A DNA stretch of 37,721 nucleotides from Rugosibacter sp. (GCA_030645365.1 JAUSMB010000052.1:1-37721); one strand, 5' to 3'. Positions 27,516-35,607 are shown, counted from the stretch's first letter. The notes: generated by a model not told the origin, from the sequence alone. Made by a program: numbers and translations.

Positions 27516-27989
27516 TCACGCCGGGCGCGCGAGCACCCTGATCTGGTCTTGCCACGCTGTCGGCCACGGGCAGCGCATCAACTGCTCAAGCGCCGTTTCC
27601 GACGACCCGACCAACTGCTCAACAACCGCCGGGGCCAGCAAAGCCAGTCGCATCAGGCGGCGCACCTGCGTCACGTTGATCTCTTCGGCCTCCGCGATCT
27701 CGGCCACCGACCCCACGCGCTGCTCGTCCAGCAAGCGCTGCCAGTGATAGGCCAGACCTAGGGCGCGCAGCAGTGCGGTGTCCTGCGCCGACTCGCGGGC
27801 CTGCCGCTCCCGGCGCGCCTCCTCCATGAATTCCTGCGGCGCATCCAGCGGCGTGATGATCTGCTTCCTCAAGCCCCGCTTGACCAGTGTCCAGGGCACG
27901 AAAGTCTCCAGCTGGACGCCGCCTGCGGGCGATGGCAATTGGTAGGTGACCGCGTCACCCTGGTACCGACCCCGGTGCTTCTTGCTCAT
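27516..27989 (-). CDS. HTH protein of the recombinase unit, paralogue A
   Basis: The 157-residue protein is of unknown function. It begins with a basic segment, then LETFVPWTLVKRGLRKQIITP, a Glu/Arg-rich helix, and a likely helix-turn-helix (SVAEIAEAEEINVTQVRRLMRLALLAP, about residues 93-118) similar to the HTH of KorB/ParB-type proteins. It is a visible paralogue of the gene just upstream (shared LETFVP, an aromatic-W/H-Q helix and LALLAP/LTLLAP). Its start overlaps that gene by 4 nt, and a terminator follows. A role in controlling recombination direction or transcription of the element is inference from position. Confidence 0.75.
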   Translation of the reverse strand: MSKKHRGRYQGDAVTYQLPSPAGGVQLETFVPWTLVKRGLRKQIITPLDAPQEFMEEARRERQARESAQDTALLRALGLAYHWQRLLDEQRVGSVAEIAEAEEINVTQVRRLMRLALLAPAVVEQLVGSSETALEQLMRCPWPTAWQDQIRVLARPA

Positions 27990-28357
27990 ACATCCTCCTC
28001 AAAGCGTTGCACGATCTGGCGTTGCGCCACCCAATCCACAGGCACCGGGTTTCCCTTGAACCAGACCAATTGCATTCGGCGTGGCTGCTTGCCAGTCATC
28101 ATGCGTTCGATGATGTCGGGCGCGAGCAAGGTCATGCGCAGAAATTCATTCACGACCGAGCAATGCAGTCCTTCTGCACGCGCAATCTCGGAGCCGGTGC
28201 GCATCGCGCCGCTATCGATCAGGTGTTGCCAATAGAAAGCCCGGGCCAGTCCGTCGAGCAGCGTCACGTCGAGGAAGTGCCGGTCGTCTGTGACCACGCG
28301 CCGGGCACCACGACGGCGGAATGCCAGTGGCACGAAGGTTTCCAGTGAGTCGTCCAT
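27986..28357 (-). CDS. HTH protein of the recombinase unit, paralogue B
   Basis: The 123-residue protein of unknown function shares with the next gene the segments LETFVP, AFYWQHLIDSG, a helix-turn-helix (GSEIARAEGLHCSVVNEFLRM) and LLAPDIIERMM. It lacks the N-terminal basic extension of paralogue A and has a different tail (VPVDWVAQRQIVQRFEEDV). The start ATG shares a base with the recombinase stop (TGATG), so translation is coupled. The pair probably arose by tandem duplication and divergence; DNA binding is inferred from the HTH. Confidence 0.75.
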   Translation of the reverse strand: MDDSLETFVPLAFRRRGARRVVTDDRHFLDVTLLDGLARAFYWQHLIDSGAMRTGSEIARAEGLHCSVVNEFLRMTLLAPDIIERMMTGKQPRRMQLVWFKGNPVPVDWVAQRQIVQRFEEDV

Positions 28358-29745
28358 CAGGCCTCGATCTCCAGCATTTCGGCACCGATGCCGCTCGGCG
28401 CGAATTCTTCAATCAACGCGTTCCAGCCAATCTCGCGCCACTTCACCTTGATGCCCTGAACCTCACCGGTGTGGACAAGGTCGATGCGCTCGATCATCAG
28501 GTTCGCAATCCGATGGCGCTCGGCCGGAAACAGCTGTTCCCACACGTCGTTCAGCCGTCCCATCGCCATCACCGTGGTCGCCTCGTCAATCTGGGCACCA
28601 TTGCGCTGGATGAAACGCACCACCGATGCAATCGACTCCGGACTGGTGAGCACGGTGCGAATCTGCGCGATCACCGCCGCCTCAATTTCCGGAGCAGGCA
28701 GGCGCTCGTAAGTCTTGCCCGGCGCGCCAAACCGCGCTTCCGACTTGGACACGTAGTAGTGATACTTACGCCCGTTCTTGCGCGAGTAGGTTGGGTACAT
28801 CCGCTCGCCAGACGGCGCGTAAAGCAAGCCGCGCAACAGCGCGTCGGTGCGTGACCGTATTTTGGTTGCCACCGAGCGGCTGTGCGAATCCTTGGCCAGC
28901 ACCTCGTGTACGCGATCCCACAGGCCGTGGTCGATGATGGCCGCGTGTACGCCGGGGAACCACTTTCCCTTGTGGGAAATCTCGCCAAGGAAGATACGGT
29001 TGCGCAGCAACTTGTGAATGTATTTCTTGTCGATCTGCGTCCCGTTGCGGATCTGGCCATCCTGCGTCGTCCACGCTTTGGTGGTGATGCCATCGGCGGT
29101 CAGGTTGGCGGCAAGCTGCGTCGGCGAGCCGATGGTCAGCATCTGCTCAAAGATGCGGCGAACCACCGCCGCCTCGGTTTCGTTGATGACAAGCAAGCGA
29201 TTCTCGACGTTGTAGCCCAGTGTCGGCACACCACCCATCCACATGCCTTTTCGTTTGGCAGCCGCGATTTTGTCTCTGATGCGCTCGCCGGTGACCTCCC
29301 GCTCAAACTGCGCGAAAGACAGCAACACGTTCAGCATCAACCTCCCCATCGAGGTGGTGGTATTGAACTGCTGCGTGACTGACACAAAGGAGACGCCGTG
29401 GCGCTCGAACACCTCGACCATCTTGGAGAAGTCGGCAAGGCTGCGCGTGAGGCGGTCAATCTTGTAGACGACGACGATGTCGACAAGGCCGCGCTGGATG
29501 TCGGCCAGTAAGCGTTTCAGCCCCGGGCGATCCGTATTGCCTCCGGAAAATCCGGGGTCGTCGTAGTCGTCGGCCACCGGAATCCAGCCCTCGGCCCGCT
29601 GGCTGGCAACGTAGGCGTGGCCAGCCTCCCTCTGGGCATCGATGGAGTTGAATTCCTGATCCAGTCGTTCGTCCGATGAAACTCGGCAGTAGACGGCGCA
29701 GCGTTTACGCGGCTTGCTGGAGGCGATTTGCACTGGTTCGTTCAT
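28357..29745 (-). CDS. Large serine recombinase (resolvase/invertase family integrase)
   Basis: The 462-residue protein is a large serine recombinase that would catalyse integration and excision of the element. The catalytic domain has AVYCRVSSDE with the nucleophilic Ser near residue 22-23, YKIDRLTRS (about 94) and the Arg-rich GERIRDKIAAAKRKG (about 150). The recombinase domain follows (GSPTQLAANLTADGI), then a region normally holding a Cys4 zinc ribbon, here Cys-free (LLYAPSGERMYPTYSRKNGR), and a C-terminal helical part. It overlaps the DUF2924 gene upstream (ATGA) and the HTH gene downstream. The length suits integrases; simple resolvases have about 190 residues. Confidence 0.92.
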   Translation of the reverse strand: MNEPVQIASSKPRKRCAVYCRVSSDERLDQEFNSIDAQREAGHAYVASQRAEGWIPVADDYDDPGFSGGNTDRPGLKRLLADIQRGLVDIVVVYKIDRLTRSLADFSKMVEVFERHGVSFVSVTQQFNTTTSMGRLMLNVLLSFAQFEREVTGERIRDKIAAAKRKGMWMGGVPTLGYNVENRLLVINETEAAVVRRIFEQMLTIGSPTQLAANLTADGITTKAWTTQDGQIRNGTQIDKKYIHKLLRNRIFLGEISHKGKWFPGVHAAIIDHGLWDRVHEVLAKDSHSRSVATKIRSRTDALLRGLLYAPSGERMYPTYSRKNGRKYHYYVSKSEARFGAPGKTYERLPAPEIEAAVIAQIRTVLTSPESIASVVRFIQRNGAQIDEATTVMAMGRLNDVWEQLFPAERHRIANLMIERIDLVHTGEVQGIKVKWREIGWNALIEEFAPSGIGAEMLEIEA

Positions 29746-30191
29746 TTCACACCGCCTTGCGCCAAGCCAAAGAACAAGGGCCCAGACCAGCGCGCGCCGG
29801 TGATGTACCGGGCCACGGCGGTCAGACTCTTGAAGGGGCGACCCTCGTATTCAAACTGGCCGGTGGCAGATACCGTGACCTTGTGTTCCCGCTCGCCCCA
29901 TTCGCGCAGCAACACCGTGCCCGGCGCGAAATTGAACTCGCGAGGCTTGGCGCGCTGTTTGATTTTGGAATGCTTCGCGCCAATGGCCTCGAGCCGTTGG
30001 CGTGTGGCCACCGCGAGGCCGCCGAATGCATCCTCCTGCAGTTTGTAAGCGATGCGGGACTCAACGTGGGTGCGGTTCGGGTACGGCGGGCGTCGGGTGA
30101 AATACCGATCCCACAGTGTCCAGAGCTCGGCCATCGGCAGGCACGACAGCTCGGAGATGCGCGCGGCGACGGATGCTTGTTTTTCGTTCAT
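29742..30191 (-). CDS. DUF2924 family protein
   Basis: The 149-residue protein is recognisable as DUF2924, small proteins often encoded just upstream of serine recombinases in proteobacterial phages and islands. The N-terminal part is helical (LPMAELWTLWDRYF, then THVESRIAYKLQEDAFGGL); the C-terminal part is a beta-rich stretch (PGTVLLREWGEREHKVTV, FEYEGRPFKSLTAVARYITG) that looks like a small nucleic-acid-binding module. Overlaps of 4 nt on both sides place it within the recombinase operon. The function is unknown; an accessory role in recombination is inferred from constant linkage. Confidence 0.85.
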   Translation of the reverse strand: MNEKQASVAARISELSCLPMAELWTLWDRYFTRRPPYPNRTHVESRIAYKLQEDAFGGLAVATRQRLEAIGAKHSKIKQRAKPREFNFAPGTVLLREWGEREHKVTVSATGQFEYEGRPFKSLTAVARYITGARWSGPLFFGLAQGGVK

Positions 30192-30382
30192 GACAACCTC
30201 TTTTCTTGATAAGGGGTTGTATGAACGCGCTGGTCGGGCAGTAAGCCAAGGTCAACTTCTCTCTGTTTGGCGGCCTGCGCAAGCTGGGTGCGGACGATGG
30301 CGGCCGCAAGGATGGTCGTGATCTCGGCAGCACGGGCGCTGGCCGACATCTCGGACGGGGAACTGAGTTCGATGTTGTTCAT
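30188..30382 (-). CDS. Small protein of unknown function, first gene of the recombinase operon
   Basis: The 64-residue protein has an Ala-rich helix (ARAAEITTILAAAIVRTQLAQAA) and a C-terminal tail DLGLLPDQRVHTTPYQEKRLS. I do not recognise the family. The ATG at 30382 is chosen because GGAG lies 5 nt upstream; the frame stays open to 30403. It overlaps the DUF2924 gene by 4 nt and so belongs with the recombinase genes. Confidence 0.65.
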   Translation of the reverse strand: MNNIELSSPSEMSASARAAEITTILAAAIVRTQLAQAAKQREVDLGLLPDQRVHTTPYQEKRLS

Positions 30383-30469
30383 GACGGCTCCGGGGAATAG
30401 CAACAGTCATGAATACTGAGCGTGATCCTCCGAAGAGGATGGCAACGCAGGGTAATCGGGGTGTCCGCG

Positions 30470-32722
30470 TCAGTCGGTCAGCGCCACTTCCTCGACCTCG
30501 AAATCAGGATCACCATCGTCAATCGGCTCGTCGAGCGCTGGCAGGCTCAGTTGCCATGCTTGGGTTCCTGTTACCTTCACCATGTAATTTCGCCAGGGTG
30601 ACGTCTTCGGGAACAGATTGGCAGGCGAAGCGTAATTAGTGCCGTCCATCAATTTCTTCGTATTTACGTGCGGTGTTCCGGCGGCGTAAGCATCGACCAG
30701 CCGCTGCAACACGGCGATCTTGTTCTTGCTCGTTACGCGCCAAGGAGCCTTGCCCGGGATGCAGAGCACCGCTGAATATCCATCTGCCGATACCTTGACG
30801 CTGACAGATGCGCCACCCATCGCGGCCAGCTGAGCATGCCGGTACGCGACCTTGAGCTGTGCGTCATCGATGGCCGTTGCAGACTGGCCTGAAGCCAGGA
30901 CGTCCTCAATGGCGACGATCACGTTTGTTCCCGCAAACGAAAACGGAACGCATGCCGTGGTCAGGACGATTCCTGGCGCGGGGCGTGGCCGCAACCGAAG
31001 CGCGGCATCCACCTTGGCATATTGACGGTCGTTGGCCATTCTTGCGGCGAAGTACAGAGCAACGCTATGCCCATCTATATCAACCTCACCGAGGAATACC
31101 GGCTCTTCATCAAGGCGCTTGCCGCGAAGACCCTGCAACGAGGACCCCAGTGCTGTGATGATCTCTTCGCGCAACCAGTTGAGGTCAACTTTCCAGCGAC
31201 GTGCGTGCTTGGCAGGCAAGACCACGTCGGTACCCGTCAGCGGGTCTTGGTAGTGAACTTGATTGGGGTCTGTGCAACGTTCCAGTTTGACTGAAAAGCG
31301 CTCCCCCTCGGCTGACTCCACGACCTTGTCAGTGATGCGGTCGCCCTCGATGATGATGCCTTCATCCTCGAAACGGTCGATGTCGATACCGAGGTGGTGC
31401 AGGGCAAAGCCATCCATCGGACTGGTCGCGTGCTCCAGCAGTCGTGCGACCTGGATGACAAACGTGGGATCATCGACGCCTGATCCGGGATGCAAAGGCT
31501 TGAGTACCCCAAGTGCTTCAAGAAGCTGTATGCCAATTTTGCGCATCCGGGGATCGCGTTCACCCTGCAGGCTGCAGCGCCCGGGCTCGGCCAGCACAAT
31601 AGACAGCGGAGTTTCGACCTTCTCGCCTTCCAGAACCAAGTCGGCCACCAAGGTCACTCCAAGAATGGCTCCCGGTTGCGAAAACGGATGATTGCTCCAG
31701 CATCCGCCAATCACTTCCTGCAGATCGACGCCGCTGTCGATGTGCAAGGACACGGCGTCGGTGGCGTGATGCAGTAATGCTTTGGCTTCGGTCAGGTAGA
31801 GCCGTTCAACTTTGGCACCGTCGATACTGGGCTTGATGTCTTTCAGCGGTTGTGCGAACGGAGACAAGTCGTATCGCGAACGGTTCAGTGGCCGACTCGA
31901 CAACGGCATCTTGAAACCGTGCTTTGACAGCACATCTGCCAACGGAGCCCTGGTGGACAAGGTGTGGGCGTAAACCTCGACCACTTTGCGATCCGGCGAG
32001 TAGACCAACGTGGCGTCACGCGCCGGGAAGTAAAAAAAGCTCTTGCGATTTCGGTTCAGCATCTGAACCGCCGCCACCTGATCACCAGCGAAGCGCACCA
32101 CCAGAAAGTGAATCGTCTTGCTGTCGCCGTTTTTATCTGCGTTGAGCATCGGGACGTAGACCAGTTCGCACTGCTCTGCCAGCCGCATCACCTTGGTGAG
32201 TTGCGTTTCCAATTCTTTCTTGACGATGTCGTTCCAGATGAATGGAGGCGGCTCATCGTCAGAGGGCACATCGAAGGCATCGTACAAACGCTTGTTACCA
32301 CGAATGTCGTTGGTGTTCAGGATGGTTTCGGCGACATCGAACAGGCGGGCGGTGTCGTCAGAGTGCGTGCGCATCCAGACCGAGCGCCCAACCTCGCCTC
32401 CGGCCTGAGCCGTGAAAGTTTCCTGAAGATCGGTGTCGTTCAGTTGGTCGGCAACAGTGGAGAGAATCGCCTCACCGCGCGGTGAGGCCAGCCGCAGCAC
32501 ACGCAACGCCTCGCGCTCAGCGGGGTCGCGCTGCTCCTTGCGCAAATGTTTGATGTGCTCCAGCAGGCTGGCGCACACGGCAGTTTCGTCCTGCGACCAG
32601 TCGAAACCTCGGGCCAGCGCCTGACATTCCGCAAGCCCACTGAAGGTCTTGAGTACCGAAACCGGGGCCTTCTCAATCAGATCAAGCAGGCAATGCGCGT
32701 TTGTGAGGGTCTTTTTGCCCAT
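30470..32722 (-). CDS. 750-residue protein of unknown function, downstream of PIN gene
   Basis: I do not recognise this protein. It is 750 residues, soluble in appearance, without signal peptide, membrane helix, Walker motif or obvious nuclease signature. The N-terminal quarter is helical; residues 170-290 look alpha/beta (VYVPMLNADKNGD, HFLVVRFAGDQVAAVQML, SFFYFPARDATLVYSPD); residues 340-460 have beta-rich stretches (GAILGVTLVADLVLEG); the C terminus is acidic (DDGDPDFEVEEVALTD). It starts 19 nt after the PIN gene stop and is probably cotranscribed with the HTH-PIN pair. Possible roles are a third component of a defence or toxin system, or an unrelated cargo gene. Confidence 0.75.
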   Translation of the reverse strand: MGKKTLTNAHCLLDLIEKAPVSVLKTFSGLAECQALARGFDWSQDETAVCASLLEHIKHLRKEQRDPAEREALRVLRLASPRGEAILSTVADQLNDTDLQETFTAQAGGEVGRSVWMRTHSDDTARLFDVAETILNTNDIRGNKRLYDAFDVPSDDEPPPFIWNDIVKKELETQLTKVMRLAEQCELVYVPMLNADKNGDSKTIHFLVVRFAGDQVAAVQMLNRNRKSFFYFPARDATLVYSPDRKVVEVYAHTLSTRAPLADVLSKHGFKMPLSSRPLNRSRYDLSPFAQPLKDIKPSIDGAKVERLYLTEAKALLHHATDAVSLHIDSGVDLQEVIGGCWSNHPFSQPGAILGVTLVADLVLEGEKVETPLSIVLAEPGRCSLQGERDPRMRKIGIQLLEALGVLKPLHPGSGVDDPTFVIQVARLLEHATSPMDGFALHHLGIDIDRFEDEGIIIEGDRITDKVVESAEGERFSVKLERCTDPNQVHYQDPLTGTDVVLPAKHARRWKVDLNWLREEIITALGSSLQGLRGKRLDEEPVFLGEVDIDGHSVALYFAARMANDRQYAKVDAALRLRPRPAPGIVLTTACVPFSFAGTNVIVAIEDVLASGQSATAIDDAQLKVAYRHAQLAAMGGASVSVKVSADGYSAVLCIPGKAPWRVTSKNKIAVLQRLVDAYAAGTPHVNTKKLMDGTNYASPANLFPKTSPWRNYMVKVTGTQAWQLSLPALDEPIDDGDPDFEVEEVALTD

Positions 32723-32741
32723 GAATTCTCCCTTCGGCCTT

Positions 32742-33314
32742 TTACATGGCCACAGTCCATTGGCGCATCACCGCCACCGATTGAGTCAAACCTTGCGCGA
32801 GCAAAGTGTCCAGGTATTCGTCTGCTGTTTTTGGTGGTGATTTCAATGACCGCCGGTGACCGGCCGCTGCTTCCAGAACGCCTGCCGGATGCAGATCCAG
32901 AAGATCGACGATGAAATCGTCCGGGTGCTGGGCCGAAAGGTTGTACGGCTTGAGCGCCTCGTCGGGAAAATCTTTCAGGTTGAAAGTGATGATCAGGCTG
33001 GCCCCGGAATGAATGGCCGCCGCCACCACGTGCCGGTCGTCCGGATCAGGCAGGTTGATCGACGGGATCATGTACTCGAAGCCGGTGACGACACAGTCGC
33101 GTACCGCATGGTTCATTTGGGCGCGCGTCCGCTCCAGACGCTCAAGACTGAGATCGGGGCGATTCGCGTGGACATTACGTATCCACTCGTCGTGAATCAT
33201 GTTGCTCCAGCGCGCCCGGAATAAATCCGAGAGCGCCAGATGCATCAGCAAATCACGCAGCGGTGCCGGATAGAGGGTGCAGGCGTCATAGACGACCGTG
33301 AAATGTGAACTCAT
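32742..33314 (-). CDS. PIN-domain protein, probable toxin ribonuclease
   Basis: The 190-residue protein has a PIN domain, the Mg-dependent ribonuclease fold of VapC-like toxins. Acidic residues expected for the active site are visible: Asp in VYDACTLYP (residue 10), Glu in IHDEWIRN (about 43), and Asp residues in NLPDPDDRHVVAAAI (about 92) with a downstream IITFNLKDFP. About 50 C-terminal residues extend beyond the PIN core (SPPKTADEYLDTLLAQGL). It starts 4 nt after the HTH gene stop, the arrangement of a toxin following its antitoxin. RNase activity and target are inferred from family. Confidence 0.82.
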   Translation of the reverse strand: MSSHFTVVYDACTLYPAPLRDLLMHLALSDLFRARWSNMIHDEWIRNVHANRPDLSLERLERTRAQMNHAVRDCVVTGFEYMIPSINLPDPDDRHVVAAAIHSGASLIITFNLKDFPDEALKPYNLSAQHPDDFIVDLLDLHPAGVLEAAAGHRRSLKSPPKTADEYLDTLLAQGLTQSVAVMRQWTVAM

Positions 33315-33318
33315 CCAA

Positions 33319-33780
33319 TCAATACCCCATACCGAGTTCTTGCGCCTCTGCCGCCAATTCCTCCAGCGCTTTGCGGCGTTCGGTATCGATGCGCTTCTTG
33401 TACGAGATCACATCCTGGTAGCGAACGCGGCGATGGGTGCCGATCTTGTGGAACGGCATCTCACCTTTTTCCAGCAACTGAACGAGGAAGGGGCGCGAGA
33501 CGTTGAGCACGTCGGCGGCTTCCTGCGTGGTCAGCTCGGCGTGGATTGGGATGATCGACACAGCATTGCCTTGGCCAATTTCGGTCAGCACTTCAAGCAG
33601 CAGGCGCAGTGCCGAGGTGGGGATGCGTACAGCACGCACAGCCCCCTTGTCGTCATGGAAATCGATTTGCTGGGTTTCGGAGCGGGTCAGAAGCACGGTC
33701 GACAGCGCCCGGCCCGACTCTCGGGCCAGTGCGATGTCCTCTGCTGACGGCAGCGTTTTGGTGATGGCGGGAGCGTTCAT
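33319..33780 (-). CDS. HTH excisionase-type DNA-binding protein, probable antitoxin
   Basis: The 153-residue protein has a MerR/excisionase-type helix-turn-helix at residues about 85-130 (ELTTQEAADVLNVSRPFLVQLL, HKIGTHRRVRYQDVISYKKR) and a helical C-terminal tail (ERRKALEELAAEAQELGMGY) that could bind a toxin. The first 80 residues are unusual for an excisionase (VRIPTSALRLLLEVLTEIGQG). GAGGAG lies 6 nt before the ATG. It is the first gene of a likely HTH-PIN-750 aa operon, with a good promoter and two direct repeats just upstream, consistent with an autoregulating antitoxin. Confidence 0.82.
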   Translation of the reverse strand: MNAPAITKTLPSAEDIALARESGRALSTVLLTRSETQQIDFHDDKGAVRAVRIPTSALRLLLEVLTEIGQGNAVSIIPIHAELTTQEAADVLNVSRPFLVQLLEKGEMPFHKIGTHRRVRYQDVISYKKRIDTERRKALEELAAEAQELGMGY

Positions 33781-33818
33781 AGCGGTCTCCTCAAGGGGTG
33801 AAAGTTCAGAATGATCCC

Positions 33819-33846
33819 ATTATAAACGAAATAACCGAAATCGCAA
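33819..33846 (-). promoter_or_regulatory. Sigma-70 promoter of the HTH-PIN operon
   Basis: On the minus strand TTGCGA (33846-33841) and TATAAT (33824-33819, perfect) are 16 bp apart, about 38 bp from the ATG of the HTH gene. The direct repeats overlap the -35 box and spacer. Confidence 0.75.
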
Positions 33847-33855
33847 TAACCGAAA
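33830..33855. promoter_or_regulatory. Two direct repeats, likely operator of the HTH-PIN operon
   Basis: AATAACCGAAA occurs exactly at 33830-33840 and 33845-33855, a spacing of 15 bp. Both lie over the promoter, so binding there would block transcription. Autoregulation by the HTH protein is inference. Confidence 0.6.
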
Positions 33856-34008
33856 CGACACGGCCAGCCCTATACAGATCAACAGCTTAGCGAAGCGGAC
33901 TGCCGACGGGCTCGTTGCAGGCCATACATCAAAGTCGAAATTTCGCTCGCACAAGCCAAAAGGACAAATCTATTCAATGAGAACACCCCAACAAAAGGAG
34001 TGTTCCTC

Positions 34009-34272
34009 ATGCAAAACCAAGCCCCATCTGTTCAATCCGGACGGTTTTCCAACCGCCCTCGCCGAGACGGTGCTACGCGCATCGCCATCGATGAAAACGA
34101 GCTCGCCACCCGCTGGGGGCTCTCCGTCAAAACTCTTCGCCGCTGGCGGCAAGAGTCCTTGGGCCCCGTCTTCTGCAAGCTGGGAGCCCGTGTCACTTAC
34201 CTGATCTCCGAAGTCGAAGCCTTCGAGCGGCGCGTTTCGCGCTACTCGACCTTCGCTCGGGCATACCAGTAA
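34009..34272 (+). CDS. AlpA/MerR-like helix-turn-helix protein
   Basis: The 87-residue protein has a winged-helix DNA-binding domain (IDENELATRWGLSVKTLRRWRQ, then LGARVTYLISEVEAFERRV), as in AlpA-type regulators and excisionases of phages. The ATG at 34009 has AGGAG 8 nt upstream; a GTG at 34000 is less likely. The ribosome-binding site lies in the loop of a small inverted repeat (GAACAC at 33981, GTGTTC at 34000). It is the first gene of the rightward operon and may control it or act as recombination directionality factor. Confidence 0.78.
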   Translation: MQNQAPSVQSGRFSNRPRRDGATRIAIDENELATRWGLSVKTLRRWRQESLGPVFCKLGARVTYLISEVEAFERRVSRYSTFARAYQ

Positions 34273-34282
34273 GGGGGCGGCC

Positions 34283-34765
34283 ATGAGCGATCTGACCGTA
34301 TTCCCCGCTGACCTCGCCGAAATGTCGGTGAGCCAACTGGCCAACCTGCCGCCCGCCCAGCTGGTTGAAGCTGACGCAAACCTCGATCACCTGCTCGATT
34401 GGGCCAAGAAAACGCGCACCAAACTTGATGCCGCGTTGGATCAACGCTTCGGCGATCAGGGCCGTACCGCACTGCGCGACTCCGGTCGTGACTTCGGCAC
34501 CGCCCACATCAGCGACGGCCCGCTGCACATCAAGTTCGAGATGCCTAAGAAGGTCAGCTGGAACCAGAAGCAGTTGGCCGAGATTGCCGAACGCATTGTG
34601 TCCTCCGGCGAGAAGGTCGAAGGCTACATCGACGTCAAGCTGGCCGTATCCGAGTCGCGGTACACCAACTGGCCTCCGGCGCTGCAGCAGCAGTTCGCTG
34701 CCGCGCGCACGGTCGAACCCGGCAAGCCCTCGTTCACGCTGACCATCGAGGGGGACGCACCATGA
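34283..34765 (+). CDS. Phage protein of unknown function upstream of the Sak4-like gene
   Basis: The 160-residue protein is acidic and helical in its first half (LPPAQLVEADANLDHLLDWA, KTRTKLDAALDQRFGDQG), then has a section with DGPLHIKFEMPKKVSWNQKQ and a beta-rich end. I do not recognise a named family; proteins of this kind often precede the phage ATPase in betaproteobacterial prophages, from memory. GGGGG lies before the ATG, 10 nt after the AlpA-like gene. The stop overlaps the ATPase start by 4 nt. Confidence 0.72.
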   Translation: MSDLTVFPADLAEMSVSQLANLPPAQLVEADANLDHLLDWAKKTRTKLDAALDQRFGDQGRTALRDSGRDFGTAHISDGPLHIKFEMPKKVSWNQKQLAEIAERIVSSGEKVEGYIDVKLAVSESRYTNWPPALQQQFAAARTVEPGKPSFTLTIEGDAP

Positions 34766-35607
34766 AAAAACTCCCCATCGTGTCGGCCGTCGAACGCATG
34801 GCCGAGCGCAAGGGCGTCAAGCTCTTGCTGCTGGGCAAATCTGGCATCGGCAAAACCACCCGCCTCAAAGACCTCGATCCCGCCACCACGCTGTTCCTCG
34901 ACATCGAGGCAGGCGATCTGTCGGTGGCGGATTGGCCGGGCGACACCATCCGTCCGGCGTCCTGGCCGGAGAGCCGCGACTTCTTCGTGTTCCTCGCTGG
35001 CCCGGACAAGTCCTTGCCTGCCGAGAGCGCGTTTTCGCAGGCGCATTACGACCACGTCATCGAGAAGTTTGGCGATGCCACGCAACTGGATCGTTACCAG
35101 ACCTTCTTCCTGGACTCGATCACGCAGTTGTCGCGGCAGTGCTTCGCTTGGTGCAAGGCCCAACCGGGTGCGGTCAGCGACCGTTCCGGCAAGCCCGATC
35201 TGCGCGCGGCCTACGGACTGCTCGGGCAGGAAATGATCGGTGCCTTGACCCACCTGCAACACGCCCGGGGCAAGAACGTGATCTTCGTGGCGATCCTCGA
35301 CGAACGCTTGGATGACTTCAATCGGAAGGTGTTCGTGCCGCAGATCGAGGGCAGCAAAACCAGCCTTGAACTGCCCGGGATCGTCGACGAGGTCGTGACG
35401 CTTGCCGAGCTCAAGGCCGATGACGGCAGCTCGTATCGCGCCTTCGTCACGCACACCGTCAATCCCTACGGCTTCCCCGCCAAAGACCGCAGCGGTCGCC
35501 TCGACGTGCTGGAGCCACCGCATCTGGGCGCGCTGATCGCCAAGTGCGCCAGCAGCGCTTCCACGTCCGGCACCGCCGCCCAAACCCATACCGAATCCAA
35601 GGAGTAA
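34762..35607 (+). CDS. Phage ATP-binding protein, Sak4-like (RecA-fold)
   Basis: The 281-residue protein is a P-loop ATPase with Walker A LLLGKSGIGKTTRL (about residues 19-32), an LFLDIEAGD strand (about 46), and Walker B-like TFFLDSITQL (about 115). It resembles phage AAA_24 nucleotide-binding proteins, which include Sak4, single-strand annealing proteins that work with an SSB. Here an SSB-like gene follows directly and a nuclease gene begins 2 kb downstream, supporting a phage recombination module. The C terminus is Ser/Thr/Ala-rich. Annealing activity is inferred. Confidence 0.82.
   Translation: MKKLPIVSAVERMAERKGVKLLLLGKSGIGKTTRLKDLDPATTLFLDIEAGDLSVADWPGDTIRPASWPESRDFFVFLAGPDKSLPAESAFSQAHYDHVIEKFGDATQLDRYQTFFLDSITQLSRQCFAWCKAQPGAVSDRSGKPDLRAAYGLLGQEMIGALTHLQHARGKNVIFVAILDERLDDFNRKVFVPQIEGSKTSLELPGIVDEVVTLAELKADDGSSYRAFVTHTVNPYGFPAKDRSGRLDVLEPPHLGALIAKCASSASTSGTAAQTHTESKE

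Noticed and set aside
30424-30439. Hairpin ATCCTC-CGAA-GAGGAT after the 750-residue gene
   Set aside because: The stem is 6 bp and no T-run follows, so I do not call it a terminator.
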